A DNA stretch of 64,000 nt. Origin: Seriola aureovittata. Its lineage: Eukaryota > Chordata > Actinopteri > Carangiformes > Carangidae. The stretch lies in NCBI RefSeq assembly GCF_021018895.1, contig NC_079376.1:16431001-16495000 (forward strand), written 5' to 3'. Shown here piece by piece: positions 14,093 through 25,800 of the stretch. A program made the translations under genes and the position numbers. Each line of letters opens with the position of its first letter. Within the stretch, counting starts at the first letter, position 1. The notes under the pieces were generated by a model. The model searched no databases. It was given only the letters and a program-made list of their open reading frames with translations, and was not told where the DNA came from.

Positions 14093-14991
14093 GCTGTTTT
14101 ACATTGTACATGCTTTTTAAAAAACAGGGACAGAAATCATTCTGTGCCTGAGACTGATTTGACACAAGAGGGCAGCATTTAATTTCATATAGTTGTATGT
14201 AAGTAGAGTCCCTTTTAAATGAAGCGCTGGTAAGTTGTTTCTCACTGTTTCTGATTCTCCTCTTCATGAAAAGCTGCGTGTGTTTGACTGAATGACTAGC
14301 CTGAGCTCAAATTGGATTACATTCATTGAGAAAAAATACTGAAATTAGTCTAGTAGTACTGACAGAGGAGATGGAATGGTCTCCTGGAAGTCATTTGTGC
14401 TGATGACTCAAGCCCAGTCTCCCCCACTGTGAAACTTGCAGAGAAGGTTGTGATTCACTCACGATATATCACAGTCCTCTTAAATCAAAGCTTTAGTCAT
14501 CATATGCTGGAATGCAGAGCGTAATTGTTTAGGAAGAAAAACATAAGCCCGTTATGACTGATGTGGTTGTCATAAGGAAAGAAGATGGCGAAACGGAGAG
14601 GAATATAAGGTGAAGGGAAGTCTTGTCCCTCACATACTGTGCGGTGCTGGGGGCCGAGCTAGCCAGCTCGCACTTTGCGTGCCTGCAGATAATTACCTTG
14701 TGCCTACAGAGAGCAGTATCCACCATGCGGGGAGCCTTAACTAGCTGACAAGAAATGAGCTCATGACTACAGATAGTGATAAGAAGCCTGGGGTTATGCC
14801 ACTATGTTGAAACTATTCTCTGAAATATGACTGTATAAAACAAACATTTATTGCATTTAATAAGTTTGGTGTATCTTGGGCAAACGGTATAATAGTGTGT
14901 TTATGGTGTGTTTTTTGTGTTTTTATCCAGTGAAGTGTGTATTTCTTCTTCATATCTGATAAGATTACAATCTGATGTTTTTAATATTATG

Positions 14992-14997
14992 ATTAAA
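14992..14997 (+). promoter_or_regulatory. Possible polyadenylation signal of the receptor gene
   Basis: An ATTAAA hexamer lies about 900 bases after the receptor stop codon in A/T-rich sequence. It is a common variant signal, but the hexamer is frequent by chance, so this is only a plausible 3' end. Confidence 0.25.
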
Positions 14998-17900
14998 GTA
15001 ATGCAAGAGTTCATTACAGATATACTATTATAGCATTTTTGGCTTAGTCTTGTCTTTTATTTAATTATTTGTCATCACAGTAGCTCGTGAGGGTTTTTAT
15101 GTTGATGAAATGAAATATGTGTCTCCATGTAATACAACTTGTTAGTTAGGGTGTCTTAAGTGGACACCAGACTAGTCTTTCCTTATGCAGGACTCTGGGC
15201 GTGTAGGCCAAGCCTGTTTATTTATCTATGTCTGATTAATTTTCTAAATGGCCACAGCGTGCCAGCCAAAAACTAGGGTAATTACTGCCATACACGTCTG
15301 ATTTGTGTTGCCCCCGAAAAAAGGCCTTTCATGCAGAGCACAGAAGTCTTCTATAATATACATGTACCTGTGTGTGTCTGTACGCTAGAGCTCACTATGC
15401 AAGCCACAGCAGAGGTTTAATCTGTAAACTGAGGTTACTATACATGCTGTGATTACAAATCGGAGCACTGTGGTAAACGATGGCTAAAGAGCTAGAGATT
15501 TGAAAGGCCAGCACATTAATTTATTGGAGCCAAAGATCAACAATCACTGCTTTTTATTCATTAATTTACCAAATCACAAATCAGTAACAGCTTCCACACA
15601 GAGATAATGATTTGCAGTGTGGTTTGCTAAAAACATAAATCTTGACATCTCTAAGAAATGTATGAAAGGAAGCCCTCATGTTGAGGCTCCTGGGAAACAT
15701 CTTAATAAGTGTGTCAATCTAAATGATTTCTAAATGAGAAGCGTGAAGAATGTTCAATTTTCACGCTATCCCATAAAACCGTCTGATTCCAGAGTGAAAA
15801 TGTGGCCACCAGAATAAAACATGTGTAGATGTGTTTCCCTTAGTGGACGGAAACTGAGAAAACACTTCTAATTGCTCTCAGTCTTAAACAATATGTAAAG
15901 TAGATCTGGGAGAAACACATTGGCATGCATCTTCAGATTTTGTAAGACAGCCCAATGACACAAAAGACTGTAATACTGAAGTAAAGGTGCAGGAAAAAGG
16001 AGAATGTTGGAGCTTGAAACATTATGGGTGGATTTTACTTCCTCGTGCTCCTTGTGACGGTGCATACTTTAAAAAAAAAAAAAAAAACTAAGTTAACTTC
16101 AGCCTGAGCAAATAAATCGTTCTTCAAAGGTTTAGTTTCCTTTTGATGGGGGATCATTACTCTTCAGTAGGACGGGAATAACAATAATAACACTGTTCTT
16201 AATCACAGCACAGAGTGTGAATAGGTTTGGTTTAATGATTTGCGTATTTAAGGTGCAGGAAAAAGGACATCAGCTTTGCGTGTATTTTATTAAATAGTGT
16301 CTGGACTGAATCCTGCCCTGTAAAAGCCAAATTGCCGATCTCAAATGACCTATAAAGCCTGAGGTCTTGTTTGGGGAACCTTGCGTGTCTGGAAGAAATA
16401 TGATTAGTAAAATATAACTACACATGCACCGAGATCTTTTATTAAATTAATAATAACTTGCAACTATCTATATAACTGGCTTTTATCAACATGGATTTAA
16501 CATGAAGATCAGTATTTGACCTCTCTTACTGACAATGTAAAATAACTCTAACTGGACTTTATTTTAAGTACCCCTGTTTTTTTAGGTCAGGGCAGCACAC
16601 TTCCTTGCACCCCCCTTCTCCTGTCTCCTTTTTCATAAATCCTCGAAATGATTTATTTCCTAGTAACTTCGCTCGTGAAATTGATGTGGACCCGGGGCCT
16701 TTGTAGCGTCTGGTTTCCCTGCCGACTGCAGTAAAATCAGGCTGAGGTCCAGGCGCGGGGCAGCGCTTGCGTGACTGCAGAGTGGGGGAGCACCGGCCAT
16801 AAGTCTCAGTGCAGGGGCACCTGTGAGCAACCCCCCCCTTTCCTCCCACCTCCTTGCATGTCACGATGTGGCCCCCAGACTCAACAGTCAGGCTGATAGA
16901 TTCGAGGGCCAATAGTTAAAAGTGCAGATTTATGATGGGCGGTTGCAGCGTGTCAGAGCGACTGTGTTACCTTTTTTAGGGAGCACGAAATGAGGCCTCT
17001 TCCTACAGGAAAACAGGGAGAGAACGGGGGGAAAAGATCCAAGGTGCTTTCAGGTTACTGGCTGTGACTTGGAAAACTCTCCAAACAACACACCGCCTTG
17101 TTGTATTTTGAGAGGGGAGGCCAGATGGCTCCAGATGCATACACAGCACTTGACTGAGATGAACTGTCCCGCCTGAGTCCTGGAAGTCGGTTCAAGCTCT
17201 GTCTTTGCTGCTCATCAACATCTTTCATCAGTTGGGGAGATGATGCGGTGAGAACGGAGGGGTGGTGAATGGGGAAAAGAGGAAGGCAGGGGGAGGTGAC
17301 CGAGGGCGTGACCTGTTGGAACATTCAGATTGAAAACCTCTGGATTTCAAGATTCTCCTCCCTGCAGTTGCCTGTCTCGCCTTCTCACGTCATGCACAAC
17401 AGCAGGAAGGATCATTCCCCTTCATGTCACGTAATGGGGTTCTCTTTGTCCCCCTGTGACCTCAGCGGCTCCTCATCATTTACCGTTGTGAAGCCGAGAC
17501 CCTGATACAGTTAGGAAAGCTGAAGAACTCTCACACATCCGGATCGGTCCATGAAACATCTCTGGATTTATCACAATAACTCTAACATGTAGCTGACACT
17601 AGCTGGGGTTTTGTTGCATGTTTTGAATGCAAACGTACAAAAAGAATCTTGTGGATAGGACAAATAGCCCAATAATAAAAAACGGATGGGAATTTATAAT
17701 GTTTGTTATTATTCACTGTTGGAATAAGACCACTTGCAAAGTACTCTTCAGTGGCAGCAAGAAAAGTTGTATTTCACAGTTGCCACAGAGCCTTAACTGG
17801 AGCTGAATAAATAAAAATAGTTGTCAGCAACTAAAATTTACACACGTGATTAACCTCTAAAATCTCAATAGCAATTTGTGCGCAAGACTCCAGTATGCTC

Positions 17901-18420
17901 GTCATTATATCATCCTTAGTGCTGCATCTCACTCTGAAGTATTTCCTCATTCAAGCAGGCTTTAAACAGACCTCATAACTACCAGTTTGGTCCCACACTT
18001 AAGAGACATGAAAGCTTATGGTTAAGAAGCTAAAGCCGTCTGGATTCACTCATACTGCGCCTAGTTTGCTTGCTATTGACTTGGCTGCTGTTTAGCCTTT
18101 AAAATTCACACTTGATGAAGTTGTGGTATTTTCTTCACACAAATGGTGCAGGCCTTCCCACAATGATGGAGAGTTTACTACAGGGACTGATTCACCCGCT
18201 GGTTTAATGCTGCAGAATTACTAAATCTGCCCAGGTAATAAATGAGCACTTGCTTTGCTTGCAGTATAAACAGTTAGGGTTATTAGCATCTCCCGTCTCA
18301 TTGTGGCACCAAAACATGCGCCCAACTCTGTTGATTTCTTTCCCATTCAACAAGTTGAGTTGATGGGCAAAATATTTTTCAATGTCAAAATCTTCAAAAG
18401 GAAATTGCCTGTCAAGTCAC

Positions 18421-18870
18421 ATTAAAGCTGCACTAGCCAATATTTTTTATAACAATATATGTAACAATGAAAAATTGACTTTGTGTAATGTGAAAGCTCT
18501 AGCTCACGAATAACAAAATTATTACCAAAATTTTGCATTTCCCATCACCTCTACTCTTTCTTTCAAGTCACTCTTTTGGTTTTTATATTTTGCAGCTTTA
18601 CTAGTTTGGTTCATTCTCACCAATCAATGTCAGCTACCTCTCTAGCAGACAGACAAAATTAAGCTAGCTGGTGGACACATTTAGCAGCTAAAAAGGTGAA
18701 TGGTTCCCTCTGGAGTTAGACGAAACCAAAACAAAGCTAAAAAGAAGTGACTGTTAGACTAACATTCATCAGGTAGTGAAGAGTATGACTGCTATGTATG
18801 ATGTACTGTATGCATGAATGCTGATGTTGCTTTGTGTCTGCAACATGGTAAATAAGCAACCGTCCACTAA
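18421..18870 (+). repeat. Dispersed repeat family R1, copy 1
   Basis: The copy begins ATTAAAGCTGCACTAGCCAA and shares ordered blocks with the copies at 31500-32036 (minus) and 53178-53670 (plus). Shared blocks include a TGACT..GTGTAATGTG segment, TTTTGGTTTT, a CCCTC(T/A)GGAGTT block, ACATTCATCAGGT and a late TAAATAAGCAACCGT block. This establishes an interspersed family of about 450-550 bases. The class is not assigned; I see no long coding frame or clear terminal repeats. Confidence 0.75.
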
Positions 18871-20425
18871 GTTCAGGGTGAAAATATGTCATTGTTTCTG
18901 CTGCTATCAAGTGGCCAAAATAAATCAGTTAATGCACACTTAAAGTTAGTTATAATGTACATGTGTACATGTGCATATGTGTCTATGGCATGTACAGTAT
19001 GCATCCTGAGCCCACAGGGGTCTGACAGGGGTCATTTAAGCTGTGCTGATGGACTCAATCAACACATTCATGTGTGAGAATATATCCTTCCGATTAAATA
19101 AATGAACTAAAGTCACATGAGGAAACAAATGCGGAAAGCATCCACCCTCGAGCCAATCCTAATCAAATCTTGTTTGTATCTGTGTGTTTGCATTTGGGTT
19201 AGTGGCAGTTTAATGTGAGAGACCACAAGAAAAGTTTTCTTCCTGGAACAGCAAAGGAAGGTTGTTTTTTCATCTTCTCCATGGCTCATTTTTTAATGTC
19301 TAGAGTTTGTCATTTACAGCAGTCTCAGAACATAAGGATGTGGCTCTTCTAAGTAATTTGTGTATTGTCCCAATATGCGGTCCAGATCTTTCACCAAATC
19401 GAATTGGACAAACCGCACGATTTAGGCTTGATGAGTGTTCATTTGGAGCAAATAAATCTTCTTAACATGCTGCTTTGAATGTGTCCATTCAATACATGCA
19501 ATGAAAGACGGGTTTCACTTCTGTGGAACAGCAGTCGGTCAGTAACAACGTGTTTAAGAATCATTATGTGAAAGTTTAAAGAGTATAAATTATGCAAAAA
19601 CAGACCAAAGACCAGTGTGACATGGTGGGCTCCATCCTGCTCCATAGCTCCTCCTTAGAGACCAGTGTCTGTGTTTAGAGCCAAAGCATCACTTCCAGGA
19701 TCCAGAGCCAGACATCTCCAAGTGATTCCATCCCAGCAGAGGTATTGACTGAAGCAGTGGCAGAGGTTAATCTGGAACATATTTGCGACTATGTCAGGCT
19801 GTGTTATCCTGCTGTCCCGACATCCTGCTTGATTTATGGGCCTCATCTTGCTGCTGTTCACCATGTCTCTTCTTGGACTTAAAGGATTAGTGGGAAGTGA
19901 CGTCAGCTGACGTTCCCTGTTTCTCTGTCTATGCTCTTCGTTTTCAGAAGGGTCTGTGTACACGCTTTAACCCACACCAGGTAGAATTAGATGCAATAGC
20001 TCAAATTATTTCCCACACTTCTGCTTCACTATGGAACTATCCTCTGGTCTAGTCTCATTATGCTGTTGTGTTGAGCTAGTAATAGTCCACTAACCACTGT
20101 GGAGAGTAAAATCAACACAACCAGTGAAACTCAGTCTGGATCCAGGGAATTACGACCACATGTGTTTATATGCTGTTTTCTCCAGATCGCAATAGCTTTA
20201 TTTATCTAATTATTGCAAACTTTAAAATAGCCTAAGGCATATACATGAGGACTGCCTACTTCTGGGGTTCACTTTGTGAGGGTGTGGGATTTCTATTGGT
20301 GACCTATAACAGGCTACTTTTACCGTTATAGGTCAGTCCAGTATGTCTCAGAATTACGATCATATTAGATGATGCTGCACCTCAGATTACATTCTCGTAG
20401 TGTGCCCTTTATGTACAGTTAATAC

Positions 20426-20560
20426 ATGGAGGATGGGGTGGTGGATGTGAGTGTAGCACCTTTGCATTACCTGTAGAAAACTGGAGTATGTGTCCCATTA
20501 CAGACCTGCAAATAATGCTAATAAACTGTAAGCATGATATTTCCTTAACCTTAAACGGGG
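20426..20560 (+). repeat. SINE-like dispersed repeat, copy 1
   Basis: The segment starts GGATGGGGTGGTGGATGTGA, continues GTGTAGCACCTTTG and ends its first half with TTACAGACCT. It aligns over about 70 bases with the segment at 22548-22620. The order and spacing recall a degenerate tRNA-derived SINE head, but this copy lacks a good internal B box. Confidence 0.4.
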
Positions 20561-21579
20561 GTTTTAGTTGTCTAAAAAACAAATAAGAGAAAAAAAACAA
20601 AAACATTTGCCATTGAATTGCCAAAAGGTTGATTCAGATACAGGTAGCCAGTGGATTTGGACTGATCGTGGCTGAATTAAAGCACTCGACCATGCCCTGG
20701 CACTGGAGGAAGTCTGTAAAGCCCTGGCCCATACTGTATATAACTGCCAGATTAAAGAGGTTTTGAGACGATATGGTCTGCATCAGCTCCAGTTAGCAGC
20801 ACTTGGCTAGTTTTGGGCCATTATTAGCCCTAATTCTGGTACAGTAGAGTTAGGGTTATTGCACACACAAATGTTGAAATTAAATGTTGGAGGAGTGTGC
20901 AACTACTGCAGAGCAACTATTTAACTTTTTGATTTCTATTGATCTGTAGGACAAATTACACAAGAAAGGAGGTTTTAGAACAGAAGTATTTGGATATGGA
21001 TGCGCAGGGTAGGTAAGTTACTGTTTGTCCCAGTGGCATGACTCACTTTTGTAACTGTCTTTGTAATGTGATTAAGTAACTTCAAAGTTAGTTTTTCAGC
21101 TGGAGCGTGGAGCTGCACACAATCTGTGCTGGTTCAGCAGCGAGTGCGGGGGAAGTCTTTGAATGCACCTTCCTTTCATGAACTCTGTGTTGCAGATTCG
21201 TGTTAGCGCTGTCCCATTGCTCCTATCTATATTTGTATATTCACTCAGAATACAATGGGGGAAAATTGGCAGGAGAGGGAATGTACAGAGACATGAATGT
21301 TAGCGTGAGCAATTGCTGGATTACATCAGTGGGAACAAGTTAAATCTCCACACACTGCCACGACCCTCATGCTCCCTTTTCTCCAGCGGTCTCTGTGGAC
21401 GGCAACCGGGACAGTAAACTCTGAGTGACCTGCCTGTGCATGTCATTCCTCAAAAGCAGTTACAGTGAGGCATATTTCCCTTTGACCAAGCAGGGAGGTC
21501 ACACACTCAAATATACCAGCCACACATTACCACGCACATGCAAACGCACAGAGCTCTTTCAACTGCTGTATTGTCTCCA

Positions 21580-21645
21580 CCTCCACACACACACCACCAC
21601 CACCACCTCCACCACCTCCACCAACACCTCCTCCACTCAAAAGAT
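21580..21645 (+). repeat. CCA/CCT-rich low-complexity tract
   Basis: Interrupted runs of CAC, CCACCA and CCTCCA. The tract explains the Thr/Ser-rich open frame that crosses it, which I do not regard as a gene. Confidence 0.8.
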
Positions 21646-22547
21646 GACCCCCTCCCTGAGTGTGGTCAGAATGTGCCTTTCACACAGGCGGCTGGCCAAA
21701 GCAAATAAACCAGCGACATGCCAGCTAACGAGGGCATGAACGGGGTCAGAGGGGGGGCTTGCCGGGAGGTGCCAGGAGTGACAGAGGGAGGGACATGGTC
21801 ACGCAAAGAAAACAAGCCCAGCAAGAGCGAGCCAGCCTTCTCACGCAGGGGCCCAGACATGTGTCTTGTCATGCAACAGCCACCCCATCAACCCAAATTA
21901 GGGCTGACGGAGGTAATAAAGCGAGGGAGCGAAGAAGGAGGAAGAGAGGAGCAATCCCCTCCTTCTCCTCGCAGAGTGAAAAAGTGAGAGGGAGAATATA
22001 TTGTTCACCTTTTAGAAGAGTCTTATAAAACAACACTGGTGACCTCAGTGCACCTCAGAGTGGCGGGCTGCCTGCATGCTAAAGCCTCAGTCGTCAGATC
22101 TATCTTACTCACACACACTATGTCCTCAGTTAACCTTCTATGAAAAGCAATTTTTAAGAACGCAAGAGTCTATGTCATGTTTTCCCAGATGCAAATAGGT
22201 GTAAGGGCAGTTTAACTTTGGCAAAGCCCATTAACTTGAGCCCCTAAATTCATATTCAATGACTTTACATCTACGATTTCTTAAGGAAACGGGCCATGCT
22301 TTAGACTCCTCTAGACTCTTTCTCAGTCTACAGCGGCTGCAAAAAATTTAAATCCATCCGTGTATTTTCTATACCCATGAGGAACTGGGTCAATGAAAGG
22401 AGGGAAAGAAATTGTGAGCAGGATGCTAGTGCACAGCCCAGTATCCCGAGGAGTTGTGTCCATATTGGCTGAATCTGAACAATTATGTGTAGGTGCCGAC
22501 GCAGGAAGTAGCTTGCACTTTATGTAGAGAGGCAGAAAGTAGGGGTG

Positions 22548-22760
22548 TGGAGGTTGGGGTGGTGGAGTGTAGCACATTTGACTTTCATGCAGGAGACCGG
22601 CGTTTGCATCCAGTCACAGACCTCTGATAAATGTTTATCCCTTTTTTTTTTTAACCGTAACCAGTCTTCCACTAACCCTATGTGTTTTACCATTCGTTAA
22701 CTATACATTATTTGTCCTAACCATGATCTTTCCAACTTTAATCATACAATAGTTACCTTG
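22548..22760 (+). repeat. SINE-like dispersed repeat, copy 2
   Basis: The segment starts GGTTGGGGTGGTGGAGTGTA, contains CATGCAGGAGACCGGCGTTT followed by GCATCC, and is followed by a T10+ run and a tail with ACTAACCCTA. The GGCGTTTGCATCC block resembles a decayed pol III B box, so a tRNA-derived SINE is likely. It is related to the copy at 20426. Boundaries are approximate. Confidence 0.45.
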
Positions 22761-22789
22761 TGCAGACATTGTGGAAAGAAAGAATTTTA

Positions 22790-22823
22790 CAAACCCTGGT
22801 ATTCAATGTAATACCAGGGTTTG
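22790..22823. repeat. Perfect 14-bp inverted repeat (hairpin)
   Basis: CAAACCCTGGTATT is followed by a 6-base loop (CAATGT) and its exact reverse complement, AATACCAGGGTTTG. A few further pairs are possible outside the perfect stem. It could be an RNA hairpin, a remnant of a small inverted-repeat transposon, or chance. Confidence 0.85.
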
Positions 22824-25800
22824 CAGAAATGCCCAAAATCCACATCCTTGTTTGGCGACTGGGTTGCGATACAAAGGTGTCAGTACGATAAAAACTATTT
22901 CCTTTGATTCCAACCATGTTGACAAAAGACAAGAGACAAAAGTTTTGAAAGCAGTTCCCTAATGATGACATCAGAAGGCGAGAGGGGTGACGTGCCGTTC
23001 GTTCAGATGGTCACTGCACTCAGTTGTACACACAAAGGTTTCAGACAGTGTTCGACATTCCAACAAATACTTCATCGAAAACACTGACACCATTAACCAA
23101 AGACCATGAAGAAACTCATTCACACAAGCTGAAAAATCCAAGTACACACACACACAAAAAAGAAAATCCATTTCATAAATTTGCAATTAATAGATACAAG
23201 AAGTAATCACATCCATTTTGCCTGATCATCATACAAACATTACAATGAGGAAGAGATCACTGATGAGGCCAGCCTGCTTCCACTGAGAGGCAGCCAGTCC
23301 GATGGGCTGAGGAGGAATATGTCAGCTAGCATAGGTGGTCCTTGCCAGATGTGAAGTATAGGGTGCCTCTTGGCCTCTGAGTGAGCATATGGAATACATT
23401 GTGCGTGAGGGACTCCTCCGAGACCGTTCTCTCTTAAGCTATTTAGGTTGTGAGGCAGCCCCCGCTTTTCCCTCCAGAAACTGTGGGATTTAGAAATGTA
23501 TCACCTTCAGTGGTGGGTACAATGAGGAAGAGGGGGCATCAGGGCATCTAGGGGGACAGAGTAAGAAGGTCAAACTTTAAGGTTGTTTGTGTCTGGGTCT
23601 GCCTCCATGGGAAGCCTGGGGATGGTAGAATGTCATGTCTCAGATTACTTCGTTCATGCAGATATCTGTAGGCCTTCGCTTGACAAGATGTATCTTGTGG
23701 TTGTATCTAACTTATCACATACTTATTACCTACTTATTACATCTATTACAGGACTAACATGACTTCTTTATTTGGCCACCTCTGTATTTCTCACAAAATA
23801 TGCGATTCAGTGTTCACATCTGCCTCAAGTCCAGCTCCACCCTGAGGTTCTTATAATAATGTCAATGAATTACCAAAGCATATCGAACGGGGAGGAAGAG
23901 GCATATCATCCCATATGAAATGCGGGGCCAACATTGGTCTTCATTGCACATGTCTGTGAAATTGTTCCCAAACAATGACAGAGCGCCACTCGCTCCAGCT
24001 ATGCCTGCAGGGCTTGTTTGAAAGAAAAAAAAAACCCATAAAAACAGACTCCAGTGTTCCCCACTGACTGAACTTCTTCAGGGTCTGTTCTGCAAATTAA
24101 CAGGAATCTGACAAACTCTTCAGGGGAACAGGACTTCTTCACTCACTTTACTGGTAATTTACTACTGCCTCCTTCCACTCCACCCAAGTAAGAGGTAGAA
24201 CAAGTAAAATACGAGCGTATCTATGTGGAGGCTACAGATGAAAGGATGAGAAAGGTGTAAAACATGCACGATATGTGGTGTTTCACTTTCTCAGGACGAC
24301 CGCATCACACTAAATGATCACCTTCAACCTTCACCCGTGTCAGTTTATACTTTCTCGCCTCGAACAATAGGACTGCTAATGGCATTAGTCTGCTAACAGC
24401 TATGTGTTTACATTCCCCTATAAATGACTGTAGCACTAAAAGGAACACGCCTTATATAGACATAATCCACTGAGTCTAGCATTTAAACTTGTCCCATACT
24501 TAAACAGAGGAGATGGCCGAGATACAATCACTGTAAATGTATTTTCTCTCCAGCATGACAGACTCCTGAGACTCTCAGGCTGACTGTACATTAAAGAGAA
24601 AAATCCGATGATATAAGCGCTTCGATCATGCTGGCGGACCTTTTTACACAAACACCATGTGTCCATATGGATGACTGCTCGAAAGCACCCTTATGTCTGC
24701 TTGCATTGCATCAGTATATATAGATAAGTATGCATGCTTGTACAGCTTGTTTCAGCCAAAGAGCTGAACAGGTCAACGGTTCCAAGTTATTTCCCATATG
24801 GGCCGGGCCGCAGGGTGCGCTGCGGTCTGACGGAGAGGGTGAGGTGGACTCCGGTGCAGCTGTGACTGGTCAACGCGCCAGAGTGAAATAAATCCTGGAA
24901 ACTGAGTGGCTATTTGTATGAAATGATGCTACAGGATACATGTGCTACAGGAATTGCATTTAGTCAGTAAATAGAGTTCTTGGCATTGTCTTTTGAATCC
25001 TTGACTTTTAAGTTTTATTCACTCCAAAACTTGAGTAGTCAGATGTCAGTCCTCATCTCTCTGCAAGAGCCAGCCTGAATGGCGTAAAGCATGTCTGTAT
25101 AGAATCATCTAATTCATCTATGTCAGATATCAACTCAAAGATATCAACTCAAATAAAGTTTGCTTCTTGATTGCTTTTGTAATTCATTCAAGAGAGTGTA
25201 GTACAGCTGTAATGCAGGAGTGAACAAACTAGTACCCAACAGCAACGCCAGAAAAAGAAGGCGAAAAATCCAAAATATCTGAGATTGAATTTTTTCACTT
25301 TTTAAATCAGAGGATGTTGTTTTAAATTGGGAACCATCATCTGCGCCAAACAACAACAGAATAAAGGGTCGAGCAAATTCGTAAAATCCACCGTTTGAAA
25401 ACTAACACAACGCAGTTCCCTTTCTGCAGCACAGACATGCTCTGTGACGCAGAGAAGGCCCGACACTTGAGAAATGTGAGGCGGTCACGGCCATCTGTCA
25501 CCCAAAGCCAAATAATGACAACTCTCACTTTTGAAGAGCGGCAGAGGGCAAGAGGTTTGCTGGAGTTGTGTCATCTACCGAGGATCACGCTGTTATTTCA
25601 CGTCAGCTTGCTCTAAGCAGTGCAATCACTCCTTGTGCGCTCGCAGACGTTAAGTATAAACACTTCTGCAGCTTGTTCTAGAGATCTCTGCTCGTAAAGC
25701 AGCAGCAGCGAGGAGAGGATTGAATTGTCTGCACTTCACGTGAGAGGTTCAGTGTCCGCAGTAAGTGAGGACTGTGATAACTGGGTTGACAACCGTCGCA

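Noticed and set aside
25121..25155. Tandem GATATCAACTCAAA duplication
   Set aside because: A two-copy tandem duplication of about 18 bases with no evident role; ordinary replication slippage.
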